A program made the translations under genes and the position numbers. Shown one piece after another: positions 7,601-16,035 of a stretch of DNA of 64,000 bases (its first letter is position 1; every line of letters starts with the position of its first letter). The DNA comes from Bacteroidia bacterium (lineage in GTDB: Bacteria > Bacteroidota > Bacteroidia > Flavobacteriales > Flavobacteriaceae). The stretch lies in the NCBI GenBank assembly GCA_030428865.1, contig JAUIEK010000008.1, positions 46,764 to 110,763 on the forward strand, written 5' to 3'. A model generated the notes under the pieces. It was not told where the DNA came from and did not search any database. It was given only the letters and a program-made list of their open reading frames with translations.

Positions 7601-8350
7601 TTAGAAAAACCACAGTTTTATAGCCATAAGAATAATCATTACAACTAAGAAAATCCGAATAAAATGATCTCCTTTTTTTACAGACCATCTGCTTACAAAC
7701 CAACCTCCAAGAGCATTTCCTATCGCTAACGTGAATCCATAAACCCAATTAATACTATCATTATAGGCAAAAACGGCTACTGCAGATAACGAATAAATTA
7801 AGGCAACAAATACTTTTATAGCATTACTTTTTACTAATGAAAGTTTATTAACGCTAGAAAGAATTAAAAGAATGATAAAACCAGTACCTGCTTGTATAAA
7901 ACCACCATAAATACCAACAAAAAAGAATAAGATAACACCAAACCATAAATGTTTTCCTGTGGTTTGTTCTGTTATATTTTTAAGCTTTGTATTGGGTTTA
8001 AAAATCATATAAGCAACAACTAGCAGCATGATAACAGCAAGAATCCTGTTAAAAAGTTCACCTTTAATATCTACAGCTAAAGAAGCACCAACAACGGCAC
8101 CTATTAATGCAGAAACAGCCAGGTAAATACTAAACGGAAAGGAAGAAACTCCTTTGGATTGAAATCCTTTAACAGCAAAAATATTTTGAATAATTATGGC
8201 AATTCTGTTTGTGCCATTTGCAATATTAGAAGGCAGACCTAAAAAAATAAGAATAGGGAGCGTTAAGAGAGAGCCTCCGCCAGCAATTACATTGATGCTC
8301 CCTGCTATAAAGCCAATAAAAATGAGTAATATAAAATCTAAAATTTCCAT
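7601..8350 (-). CDS. TauE/SafE-family anion exporter
   Basis: 249 residues, almost wholly hydrophobic with about 7-8 membrane helices. The N-terminal repeat FIGFIAGSINVIAGGGSLLTLP and the later GIYGGFIQAGTGFIILL are the paired family signatures of TauE/SafE (sulfite/organosulfonate exporters). Inner membrane protein; the transported ion is not determinable here. It lies upstream of aroC on the same strand, but aroC has its own promoter box in the 37-nt gap. Confidence 0.92.
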   Translation of the reverse strand: MEILDFILLIFIGFIAGSINVIAGGGSLLTLPILIFLGLPSNIANGTNRIAIIIQNIFAVKGFQSKGVSSFPFSIYLAVSALIGAVVGASLAVDIKGELFNRILAVIMLLVVAYMIFKPNTKLKNITEQTTGKHLWFGVILFFFVGIYGGFIQAGTGFIILLILSSVNKLSLVKSNAIKVFVALIYSLSAVAVFAYNDSINWVYGFTLAIGNALGGWFVSRWSVKKGDHFIRIFLVVMIILMAIKLWFF

Positions 8351-8436
8351 TTAATGTAGCTAAAAGTACTATAAATTATCAGAATTGAAATTGACTAAAA
8401 AAAGTAAAAATACTTTTACAAAAAGAAAAAGCTTTC

Positions 8437-8444
8437 TATATTTG
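8437..8444 (+). promoter_or_regulatory. tRNA-Ser promoter -7 box
   Basis: TATATTTG followed by CACCCGCC, 12 bp before the mature tRNA 5' end. The rRNA promoter has the same TTTGCACCCGC sequence, as is common for stable-RNA promoters in flavobacteria. Confidence 0.6.
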
Positions 8445-8456
8445 CACCCGCCTTTA

Positions 8457-8541
8457 GGAGAAATGGCAGAGTGGTCGAATGCGGCAGTCTTGAAAACTGT
8501 TGACTGTAACAGGTCCGGGGGTTCGAATCCCTCTTTCTCCG
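8457..8541 (+). tRNA. tRNA-Ser (anticodon TGA)
   Basis: 85-nt cloverleaf with the long variable arm of class II tRNAs. The acceptor stem is GGAGAAA/TTTCTCC and the discriminator is G. The anticodon loop CTTGAAA contains TGA. The T-arm is GGGGGTTCGAATCCCTC. CCA is not encoded (GCA follows). Confidence 0.95.
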
Positions 8542-8542
8542 C

Positions 8543-8574
8543 AAACCTTTACTAGAAATGGTAAAGGTTTTTTT
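8543..8574 (+). terminator. Terminator after tRNA-Ser
   Basis: Stem AAACCTTTAC/GTAAAGGTTT with a short loop and a run of T directly after the tRNA. Confidence 0.8.
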
Positions 8575-8737
8575 ATGTCCGTATATTTTAATTCAAAAAC
8601 TTTTACAATTCTACTGTTATCGATTTCTTTTACTAAGAATGAAATTGACGAACAATCAGATGTATTAGTATCTCACGAATTATTTTAGTATTTTTAATGG
8701 TGTTAGTTTGGTAGCATCAAAATTATCTCTATCTAAA

Positions 8738-9850
8738 ATGGGTAAAATCATTTCCATTTGTAATCAAAAAGGAGGAGTAGGCAAAACCACTACATGTGTT
8801 AATTTGTCTGCAGCTTTAGGTATTTTAGAAAATAAGGTTTTAGTTATTGATACCGATCCTCAAGCAAATGCTTCTGTATCATTTGGGTTTTCTTCAAGGA
8901 GAATAAATAACCCCGCGTTGCAGTTTATGGATTTTGTAGCTGTTATTAAAAATAATGTGATTAAGACTAATTCACCTAATGTAGATTTATTACCTTTTTT
9001 TGAAGATTTGAATTTTTTTAAGCGGACATCAGAGGAATCAAAATTCAAACAAGCTTTAGAAACGATCAGTAAATTATATGATTTTATCATTATTGATTGT
9101 GTACCTTTTTTTAAAACCAAAAATCTTGACATACTTATAAGTTCAGATTCAGTAATTATTCCGGTACAATGTGACTATTATGCCTTAGAAGGACTTCACA
9201 CATTTTTAAAAACTATACGTTATGTGCAAAAAAACTTAAACCGCAATTTAGAGATTGAGGGGTTTTTACTAACAATGTTTGATAGAAGGCTGAATTTATC
9301 TAAACAGGTGGTTAGTTATGTGCGCAGTTATTTTAAAGAACTTGTTTTTAATGCTGTTATACATCGAAATTCTAAAATCACCCAAGCTCCGAGTTTTGGA
9401 AAAAGTATTATGGAATATGATATTAGTAGTAGCGGAGCAAGATATTATTTACAACTTGCCAGCGAAATTCTAGTAAGAAATGCTAAAGCAGAAGGACTGA
9501 AGGAAGTTTCTGTAATTCCAGAACAAAAAGAAAGTATCTTTAATACTAGAAGATTTTTTAAAACATTAGACCCTGAAGAAAGAAATAATACGTTACTTGA
9601 AAAATTTTTAAAGAAATCGGAGGCAAATTATGAGAATGAAAAATCTCCTTTCATTAAAAATTTTGACGCCTTAATTGATTTAACCAAGCCTTATGTAGAG
9701 CAAATAATGGGGATTTGTTACAAAAATCATTTTGGTAACATATGGATATACAAAATTAACAAATCCAAAATATTCAAAAAAAAATACTTATACATCTATT
9801 TTAAAGACGACATAGTATCGCATTATGCTACAAAGTGGTTTATGAATTAA
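8738..9850 (+). CDS. ParA/Soj-like ATPase with extra C-terminal region
   Basis: 370 residues from the ATG at 8738 (MGKIISICNQKGG); a longer TTG reading adds ten residues with no similarity. The deviant Walker A motif is KGGVGKTT (residues 11-18), switch DTDPQANAS follows, and IIDCVP is the Walker B region. ParA ATPases segregate chromosomes, plasmids or protein complexes. About 110 residues beyond the normal ParA length end in a Lys/Tyr-rich stretch. No ParB gene is adjacent. Located just after a tRNA gene, a usual insertion point, so horizontal origin is possible. Chromosomal partitioning is less likely than a specialised cargo role. Confidence 0.85.
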   Translation: MGKIISICNQKGGVGKTTTCVNLSAALGILENKVLVIDTDPQANASVSFGFSSRRINNPALQFMDFVAVIKNNVIKTNSPNVDLLPFFEDLNFFKRTSEESKFKQALETISKLYDFIIIDCVPFFKTKNLDILISSDSVIIPVQCDYYALEGLHTFLKTIRYVQKNLNRNLEIEGFLLTMFDRRLNLSKQVVSYVRSYFKELVFNAVIHRNSKITQAPSFGKSIMEYDISSSGARYYLQLASEILVRNAKAEGLKEVSVIPEQKESIFNTRRFFKTLDPEERNNTLLEKFLKKSEANYENEKSPFIKNFDALIDLTKPYVEQIMGICYKNHFGNIWIYKINKSKIFKKKYLYIYFKDDIVSHYATKWFMN

Positions 9851-9914
9851 ATATATGGAGGCTGCTTTTTTAAGATGTGTCTCTATTTCCTATATATTTA
9901 TTTAAGCTCTTACG

Positions 9915-10091
9915 CTAACTCCCAAATGCAGTTATTACAGATATTAATATTGAAAGAATAAATGTCCAAGCCATTATTTTTACATTTGTTTGAATAGATT
10001 TGATTCGCGCATTATTTCCTTTTGAAACCATGATAAGTTTTTCTAATAATTCTTTTTCATTTTTATTGATAATGTTTTTTTCGTTGCTCAT
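9915..10091 (-). CDS. Tiny single-pass membrane protein, function unknown
   Basis: 58 residues from the ATG at 10091 (MSNEKNIINKNEKEL); the longer reading starts within the predicted promoter region. A charged N-terminal half is followed by one transmembrane helix (about residues 37-56, IMAWTFILSILISVITAF). No known family recognised. Upstream lies a TATGTTTG box and, 21 bp further, a 46-nt two-box element also found before the response regulator gene near 20.6 kb. This makes it a probable member of that regulator's regulon. Confidence 0.65.
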   Translation of the reverse strand: MSNEKNIINKNEKELLEKLIMVSKGNNARIKSIQTNVKIMAWTFILSILISVITAFGS

Positions 10092-10126
10092 AATTTTTGT
10101 TTTTATTAGTAAATATATTATTGAGA

Positions 10127-10134
10127 CAAACATA
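10127..10134 (-). promoter_or_regulatory. -7 box of the tiny membrane protein gene
   Basis: TATGTTTG on the minus strand, 21 bp downstream of two-box element copy B, in place of a normal -33 region. Confidence 0.55.
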
Positions 10135-10155
10135 AACAGATAATAGATTACGAGT

Positions 10156-10201
10156 CAATCCCCGAAAACCGTGAAATTTATGTATCCCTGAAAACCGTGA
10201 G
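10156..10201 (-). promoter_or_regulatory. Two-box regulatory element, copy B
   Basis: On the minus strand: CTCACGGTTTTCAG, 11 nt, then TTTCACGGTTTTCGGGGATTG; total 46 nt. The first box is identical to copy A at 20571-20616 and the spacing is the same. Likely an activator binding site. Confidence 0.65.
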
Positions 10202-10276
10202 TTTAACTATTTTTTGGAATAAAATTGCTCAGAAAAACCGTATTTGTTAGTAAGTAATTTGTGTGATGTGAAAATA

Positions 10277-10321
10277 AAAAACCCTTAAATCACTAATTTT
10301 CATGTGTTTAAGGGTTTTTTT
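10277..10321. terminator. Bidirectional terminator beside tRNA-Phe
   Basis: AAAACCCTTAAA pairs with TTTAAGGGTTTT across a loop of about 20 nt and is followed by T-runs in either direction. It lies just downstream of the minus-strand tRNA-Phe. Confidence 0.7.
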
Positions 10322-10323
10322 AA

Positions 10324-10399
10324 TGGTGGTGCCTCCAGGAATCGAACCAGGGACACAAGGATTTTCAGTCCTTTGCTCTACCAACTGAGCTAAGGCACC
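10324..10399 (-). tRNA. tRNA-Phe (anticodon GAA)
   Basis: 76 nt including an encoded CCA at the 3' end. Acceptor GGTGCCT/AGGCACC, D-arm with AGCTCAGTTGGTAGAGC, anticodon loop CTGAAAA with GAA, T-arm with GGTTCGATTCC. It differs from the Ser and Arg tRNAs of the window, which lack CCA. Confidence 0.95.
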
Positions 10400-10500
10400 A
10401 TCGCTTTAGCGGACGCAAATATAAAACGAGTTTTTTAAAACTTCCAAAAAAATACTTAAAAATCTATTGTATTTTTACAAGTAAAATGCAAAATAGTAGT

Positions 10501-11223
10501 ATGAACTTAGTTATTGATGTTGGAAACTCTCGAGTGAAAGTAGCTCTTTTTGAAAAAGATAGCATTCAAGAAGTTGTGGTTGTGGAAAAGGAAAATCTTA
10601 TTGAAAAATTATCCAGATTGATAACTAAATATCCAGTTGAAAAAGGAATTTTATCTTCTGTTGTTATGCTAAATAATCAGTTTTTGGAGCAAATTAAAAA
10701 ACTAACACCCATATTTATACTTTCTCATACTGCAAAATTGCCTTTTTTCAATAGATATGCTACGCCAATTACTCTAGGATTGGATCGAATTGCATTAGTC
10801 AGTGCTGCAGTGAGCAATTTCCCTAAAAAAAACACACTAATTATTGATGCAGGAACTTGTATTACCTATGATTTTGTGAATCAACAGAAAGAATATCTAG
10901 GAGGAGCAATTTCTCCAGGAATTGTAATGCGATATAAGTCGTTACATGCATTTACATCAAAGTTGCCGAATCTTATAGCAACAAATCCGAATCACTACAT
11001 AGGCAATAGTACCGAGCAAAGTATTCATTCTGGAGTTATAAACGGAATTATAAGAGAAATTAACGGAACAATAGAGCAATATAAACAAGAATATGAAGAT
11101 TTAACAGTTGTTTTAACAGGAGGAGACATAAATTTTTTGTGCAAACAATTAAAAAATAGCATATTTGCCAATCAAAATTTTCTCCTTATCGGATTAAATA
11201 CAATTTTGAATTTTAATAATTAG
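10501..11223 (+). CDS. coaX: Type III pantothenate kinase
   Basis: 240 residues from the ATG at 10501 (MNLVIDVGNSRVK), which places the family motif at the usual N-terminus; an in-frame ATG five codons earlier is possible. CoaX phosphorylates pantothenate as the first step of coenzyme A synthesis. Motifs: DVGNSRVK (phosphate-binding), ITLGLDRIALV, IIDAGTCITYDF and GGAISPGI. Soluble ASKHA-fold enzyme. It opens a run of same-strand genes for envelope proteins with very short gaps. Confidence 0.95.
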   Translation: MNLVIDVGNSRVKVALFEKDSIQEVVVVEKENLIEKLSRLITKYPVEKGILSSVVMLNNQFLEQIKKLTPIFILSHTAKLPFFNRYATPITLGLDRIALVSAAVSNFPKKNTLIIDAGTCITYDFVNQQKEYLGGAISPGIVMRYKSLHAFTSKLPNLIATNPNHYIGNSTEQSIHSGVINGIIREINGTIEQYKQEYEDLTVVLTGGDINFLCKQLKNSIFANQNFLLIGLNTILNFNN

Positions 11224-11226
11224 TGA

Positions 11227-12498
11227 ATGATTAGAAAACTTTCTCTTGTTTTCTTGGCTTTATCGGCGTTGGGGATGTCCGCTCAAAGAACCAATTCTTC
11301 TCCTTACTCTTTTTTTGGTGTAGGTGAAGAGTTTGAATCGAGAACCGTAGAACAGAATACAATGGGTGGAATAAGTGCTGCTTATTCAAGTCCGTATATG
11401 CTTAACCTTTCCAATCCTGCAGCAAATGCAGATCTCAGGTTATCTACCTATGCATTTGGAATGTTAAGTAATGATTTGACAATCAAAAACCAAACAGAAT
11501 CTCAATCTTCTAATTCAATAAGCTTATCATATTTTGCTTTAGGTTTTCCTATTGGTAAGAAAGCCGGAGCTGTATTTGGTATGCAACCTGTTTCAACAGT
11601 TGGGTATTCATTACTGAACTCAATTGAAGACGATGAAGGTGTTGTGGAGATTACTCGATTTACAGGAAATGGAGGTACAAACAGAATTCATGGAGGATTA
11701 GGAGTCATTCTTTTTGATGGATTTTCTTTAGGAATTGAAGGAAGTTTTGTGTTTGGTAGAGTTACAAATAATGTAACCAATCAAAGAAGAGATGTTTTGC
11801 TTTTGACAAGAAATGAAGAAGTGACAAACATAAGAGGAGGAATTTTAAAACTAGGTGCTCAATACAAAAAAGAGCTTAAGAATAAGCTAACTATAGATGC
11901 TGGAGCGATATTTAAATTTAGCAACAATTTTAACGTAACAGGTACAGAATCTTTGTTTTCTATAACAGAATCAGGGCAATTAGTAGATGTATTAAGTGAT
12001 GAAGCTATAAGAGGTAAATTGGTAAATCCTTTCCAAACAACGTTAGGTTTAGGAATTGGCAAAAAAGAAAAATGGTATGTAGGTGCAGATTACTCATTTA
12101 AAAATGCATTATCTCCAGAAGGTTATTTAAGCGGATCAAGCTTAGGATATTCTTATGAAAACGAAAGTAGATTTTCTTTGGGAGGATTCTATACGCCTAA
12201 TGTAAATTCAATCAGAAGCTATTGGCAGCGTATTACTTGGAGAGGAGGATTACGCATTGAAAAAACAGGGTTATTGGTTTCTGCAAATCAAAATCCAGGT
12301 AATTTTACATCAATAAACGACTTTGGCATATCTTTTGGTTTTGGATTACCAATTGGGAAACCATCTAGTTTAAATGTTGGTTTTGAACTAGGAAAAAGAG
12401 GAACTACTAACAATAGTTTAATACAAGAGAATTATTTTAACACTAGAGTCAGCTTATCTTTATCAGCGCTCTGGTTTCAAAAAAGAAAAATAAACTAG
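11227..12498 (+). CDS. Putative outer membrane beta-barrel protein
   Basis: 423 residues with a signal peptide (LVFLALSALGMSAQ). The mature part is rich in Gly, Ser, Asn and alternating aromatic residues typical of an outer membrane beta-barrel, and ends in LSLSALWFQKRKIN with aromatic residues near the C-terminus. SSPYSFFGVGEE and MGGISAAYSSPYMLNLSNPA resemble FadL/OmpP1-like N-termini that plug the barrel. Transported substrate unknown. It follows coaX by 3 nt and precedes a TPR gene. Confidence 0.75.
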   Translation: MIRKLSLVFLALSALGMSAQRTNSSPYSFFGVGEEFESRTVEQNTMGGISAAYSSPYMLNLSNPAANADLRLSTYAFGMLSNDLTIKNQTESQSSNSISLSYFALGFPIGKKAGAVFGMQPVSTVGYSLLNSIEDDEGVVEITRFTGNGGTNRIHGGLGVILFDGFSLGIEGSFVFGRVTNNVTNQRRDVLLLTRNEEVTNIRGGILKLGAQYKKELKNKLTIDAGAIFKFSNNFNVTGTESLFSITESGQLVDVLSDEAIRGKLVNPFQTTLGLGIGKKEKWYVGADYSFKNALSPEGYLSGSSLGYSYENESRFSLGGFYTPNVNSIRSYWQRITWRGGLRIEKTGLLVSANQNPGNFTSINDFGISFGFGLPIGKPSSLNVGFELGKRGTTNNSLIQENYFNTRVSLSLSALWFQKRKIN

Positions 12499-12518
12499 TA
12501 GAACATTAAAAACGATAG

Positions 12519-13886
12519 ATGATGAAAAAAATTATGTACTTGATAGCAACTGTTGTCTTTTTTACTGCTACTACTTCGATAAAGGCGCAAGCCGGTCAGC
12601 AAGAATGTACAATTAAGTATAACTTGTTTAAGGGGGATTATCAGTCAAAAAAGTATGATGAAGCTTATAAGAACTGGATATGGTTATTAGATAACTGTCC
12701 AGATTTATCAATCAACATATATAAGTTGGGTGATAAAATTGCAGAAGTTAGGTATGAAAAAGCTACAGACAAGGATGCTGCTTATCAATTGGTAAAAAGA
12801 GTTTATGAACAACGATTAAAGTATTATCCAAAAGATAATCCAGCAAAAGCACATAGTGATTACGCTGCTTTTTTAATAGAAAATAAAATAGGAACGGATG
12901 ATGAGCATTTTACTATTCTTCAAAAAGCATATGAGTTAGATCCTGTTCAAATGGGAGTTAAAAATATTTATAGATATTTTCAAGGAGTAGTTGATAGAAA
13001 TAAAGATTCTAACCCTCAACTTGTTTTTGATACGTATGATAATGTATTGGAATCTGTAGACAAAACGTTGGCTTACTACGCAAAGAAGCTAAAGCCTCTT
13101 TTAGACAAGCAAGAGAATGGTCAAGAATTAGATAAAAAAGAAAAAAGATACTTAAATGCATACACAGTTAATTCAAAAGCATTAGGTTTGGTAGAAGATG
13201 GATTGGACGCAAAAATAGCTGAGTTATCTACATGTGAGCGTTTAGTACCCTTGTATACTAGAGATTTTGAAGAAAGTAAGTCAGATGCTAAATGGTTAAC
13301 TAGAGCAGTTTCTAGAATGTATAATAAAGATTGTACAGATGATCCTTTGTATGAAAAATTAGTAGGAGCCTTGGTAAAAGCAAGTCCTTCTCCAGAAACG
13401 TCAGTTTTTTATGCGGGTGTTTTGTATAAGAAAGGGAAAATTAACGAAGCAATGGAATACTACAAGCAAGCTGTAGACCAAGAACCAGATAATTTAAAGA
13501 AAGCTAAAAACTTATTAAAGATAGCGCAGTTATTTTCTAAAAAAGGACAAAAATCACAAGCAAGAAACTATGCAAATCAAGCTTTAAAATTCAATCCAAA
13601 TTTAGGAAGTGCTTATCTTTTAATAAGTAGTTTGTATGCTTCTTCTGCAAATTCTTGTGGTAGTAATGTTTTTGAGAAAAGAATGGTATATGTGGCAGCT
13701 TTAAACAAAGCGAGAAGAGCAGCATCAGTAGATCCATCAATTGAATCTAGAGCAGGTAAATTTATTGCTTCGTACAGAAGTAATATTCCTACTAAAAAAG
13801 ATGTATTTACAGCAGGAGTAACTCCAGGAAGTTCATATACTGTTAGATGTTGGATTGGAGAAACAGTTCGTGTCCCAAGTAATTAA
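12519..13886 (+). CDS. Exported tetratricopeptide-repeat protein
   Basis: 455 residues. Signal peptide (residues 1-24, ending SIKAQ). TPR-like helix pairs run through the mature protein; the clearest are near residues 305-370 (VFYAGVLYKKGKINEAMEYYKQAV and KAKNLLKIAQLFSKKGQ). Probable periplasmic scaffold for protein contacts. Within the coaX-lptC gene run its partner is likely an envelope-assembly factor, but this is inference. Two consecutive ATG codons exist at the start and cannot be told apart. Confidence 0.8.
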   Translation: MMKKIMYLIATVVFFTATTSIKAQAGQQECTIKYNLFKGDYQSKKYDEAYKNWIWLLDNCPDLSINIYKLGDKIAEVRYEKATDKDAAYQLVKRVYEQRLKYYPKDNPAKAHSDYAAFLIENKIGTDDEHFTILQKAYELDPVQMGVKNIYRYFQGVVDRNKDSNPQLVFDTYDNVLESVDKTLAYYAKKLKPLLDKQENGQELDKKEKRYLNAYTVNSKALGLVEDGLDAKIAELSTCERLVPLYTRDFEESKSDAKWLTRAVSRMYNKDCTDDPLYEKLVGALVKASPSPETSVFYAGVLYKKGKINEAMEYYKQAVDQEPDNLKKAKNLLKIAQLFSKKGQKSQARNYANQALKFNPNLGSAYLLISSLYASSANSCGSNVFEKRMVYVAALNKARRAASVDPSIESRAGKFIASYRSNIPTKKDVFTAGVTPGSSYTVRCWIGETVRVPSN

Positions 13887-13894
13887 TTTTTTTG

Positions 13895-14464
13895 ATGTAT
13901 AAACATCAATATATTACTAATAAAAATATTGCTGTCACTATTGTGATGGCAATATTTTTTTCGTGTACTAACAGTACTAAAGCAGTTAGAGATTTTTTAG
14001 CAGAAAAAAATCTTCCTATTGGTATTGCCAAAAATGCATACCACGTATATAAGGATTCAGGAATTGTTGTATCAAAACTAGCTACTCCTCTTATGCACGA
14101 TTTTAGTAACAGAGAAGAGCACCCATATAATGAATTTCCAATCGGACTTAAAATTGTAAATTTTGATAAGAATGGAAAAGATTCAGTTACCATTATTGGA
14201 GACTATGCTTTATCATATAATAAAACATCTGTTGCAGAAATAAGAGGGAATGTGGTTGTGAAAAACCACACGGATAAAGCAACGTTGATGACAGACCAAT
14301 TGTACTGGGATCAAAAAGAAGCTTATTTTTTTTCAGAAAAAAAGTTTGTGTTAACTAAACTAAATGATACCGTTAGAGGAGTTGGTTTCGAATCAAAAGA
14401 AAACCTAAAAAAAGTAGTATTTAAAAATGTGGGAGGTAATTTAGAAGCAAACGAAAACGAATGA
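13895..14464 (+). CDS. lptC: LptC-like lipopolysaccharide export lipoprotein
   Basis: 189 residues from the ATG at 13895; the TTG one codon before is unlikely. N-terminal lipoprotein signal with Cys24 (AIFFSC). The LptC domain covers most of the mature part: short beta-strands such as EIRGNVVVKNHTDKATLMTDQLYWDQKEAYFFS, typical of the LptA/LptC beta-jellyroll. In LPS transport LptC links the LptB2FG complex to the periplasmic bridge. Lipid anchoring, instead of an N-terminal helix, is common in Bacteroidetes. Its last 4 nt overlap the next gene. Confidence 0.85.
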   Translation: MYKHQYITNKNIAVTIVMAIFFSCTNSTKAVRDFLAEKNLPIGIAKNAYHVYKDSGIVVSKLATPLMHDFSNREEHPYNEFPIGLKIVNFDKNGKDSVTIIGDYALSYNKTSVAEIRGNVVVKNHTDKATLMTDQLYWDQKEAYFFSEKKFVLTKLNDTVRGVGFESKENLKKVVFKNVGGNLEANENE

Positions 14465-14658
14465 ATACGATTTGGAAATACTTACAGTACGGCTACCTTG
14501 TTGTAGGTGCTATCTTCCTGATAGAAGCAATTCTTGTGTTTAAAGAAAACACAGAGCGTTCTGTGTTTATGGGATGTTTTGCTATCTTTATAACACTTAT
14601 TTTCTTTTTTAAAAGAAGGTTTAGAAAGAAAATAGAACAGAAGAACAACCAAAAGTAA
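14461..14658 (+). CDS. Small two-helix membrane protein
   Basis: 65 residues. Two hydrophobic helices (YLVVGAIFLIEAILVF and VFMGCFAIFITLIFFF) separated by a short polar turn, ending in a strongly basic tail (KRRFRKKIEQKNNQK), so the C-terminus is cytoplasmic by the positive-inside rule. Not recognised as a named family. ATGA overlap with lptC and a 1-nt gap to the next gene indicate translational coupling in an operon. Confidence 0.75.
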   Translation: MNTIWKYLQYGYLVVGAIFLIEAILVFKENTERSVFMGCFAIFITLIFFFKRRFRKKIEQKNNQK

Positions 14659-14659
14659 C

Positions 14660-15922
14660 ATGGAGCTAGAAATAGCGATTATACTCATTTCAATTATACT
14701 TTCTGCTTTTTTCTCAGGAATGGAGATTGCTTTTGTATCAGCCAATAAACTTCAAATTGAATTAGAAAAAAAGAAAGAAGGAGTTATTGGTTATGTTATT
14801 TCTGTTTTTTCTAAAAGTCCGTCAAAATTTATAACCACTATGTTGGTAGGTAACAATATAGCTTTGGTAGTTTATAGCTATTTTATGGGCGGATTTTTAA
14901 TGCAGCTTTTACCTATTGAAAATTGGAATAGCTTCTCTGTGTTACTTGTACAAACAGCTATTTCTACAATAATTATCTTAGTAACGGCAGAGTTTTTGCC
15001 TAAGGCTATTTTCCGAATTTATGCAGGAGAAGTACTCAGAATATTCTCTATTCCTGCGTATTTTTTCTATATTTTACTTTATGCTTTCTCTGGGGTTATC
15101 AATAAGATAAGTGACTTCTTTTTAAGAATATTTTTTAAAACTACTTCAGATGATGAGTATACAGTTTTTGGCAGAGAAGAACTAGGATATTATATAAATG
15201 AACAATTAGAAACACAACAAGAAGATGTAGAAATAGATTCTGAAATTCAGATATTTCAAAACGCATTAGATTTTCAAAGCGTAAAGGTTAGGGAAATTAT
15301 GGTGCCAAGAACAGATATTTGTGCGTTAGAAATTCATGAGTCGGTAGAACAGTTAAAGGAAAAATTTGTAAAAACAGGCTATTCTAAAATACTCATTTAT
15401 AAAAATTCTTTGGATGAAATATTGGGTTACGTAAACGCTTTTGAGTTGTTTAAAAAACCAACCACTATAAAATCTATTTTGCTTCCTGTAGAAGTTGTGC
15501 CAGAATCGATGATGATTAATGATGTGCTGAATCTTTTAATGAAAAAGAGGAAAAGTATTGCTGTGGTAATTGACGAGTATGGAGGAACATCAGGAATTGT
15601 TACTGTAGAAGACGTTGTAGAAGAACTATTCGGTGAAATTGAAGACGAACATGATTCAAAAGAACTACTTCATTTAAAAATAAGTGAAGATGAATATACG
15701 TTTTCAGCTCGTTTAGAAATAGATTTTTTGAATGAAGAGTATGACTTGAAAATACCTAAGGATGAATCGTATGAAACACTAGGAGGATTCATTATTTCAC
15801 ATACCGAAAGTATTCCAGAAAAAGATGAGATCATAGAAATAGACAACTACAAGATTAAAATTTTAAAGGTGGGCTCTTCTAAAATTGAAGAAGTTTATTT
15901 TAAAGTTCTAGAATCAGAATAA
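14660..15922 (+). CDS. CNNM/CorC-type membrane protein (hemolysin family)
   Basis: 420 residues. Three or four membrane helices of the DUF21/CNNM domain in residues 1-150, then a CBS-domain pair at about 205-330 (REIMVPRTDICALE and KSIAVVIDEYGGTSGIVTVEDVVEELFGEIEDEHD), then a CorC/HlyC domain to the end. The family is linked to magnesium/cobalt efflux; older literature calls it hemolysin. GldE proteins share this architecture, but the neighbours here (lptC, PpiD) differ from the usual gldE context. Confidence 0.88.
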   Translation: MELEIAIILISIILSAFFSGMEIAFVSANKLQIELEKKKEGVIGYVISVFSKSPSKFITTMLVGNNIALVVYSYFMGGFLMQLLPIENWNSFSVLLVQTAISTIIILVTAEFLPKAIFRIYAGEVLRIFSIPAYFFYILLYAFSGVINKISDFFLRIFFKTTSDDEYTVFGREELGYYINEQLETQQEDVEIDSEIQIFQNALDFQSVKVREIMVPRTDICALEIHESVEQLKEKFVKTGYSKILIYKNSLDEILGYVNAFELFKKPTTIKSILLPVEVVPESMMINDVLNLLMKKRKSIAVVIDEYGGTSGIVTVEDVVEELFGEIEDEHDSKELLHLKISEDEYTFSARLEIDFLNEEYDLKIPKDESYETLGGFIISHTESIPEKDEIIEIDNYKIKILKVGSSKIEEVYFKVLESE

Positions 15923-16035
15923 AAAAAGCAACTTTCTAGTCATTTTGTATTTTTTGTCTTTAATTATAAACCCTTAGGTTGCATTATTAAAAGCCAAATT
16001 GTATCTTCGCCCCTCGAAAATAAATAATTGATTTT

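Noticed and set aside
8500..8688. 62-codon frame starting inside tRNA-Ser
   Set aside because: Its first codons are the tRNA itself and the terminator follows; no family similarity.
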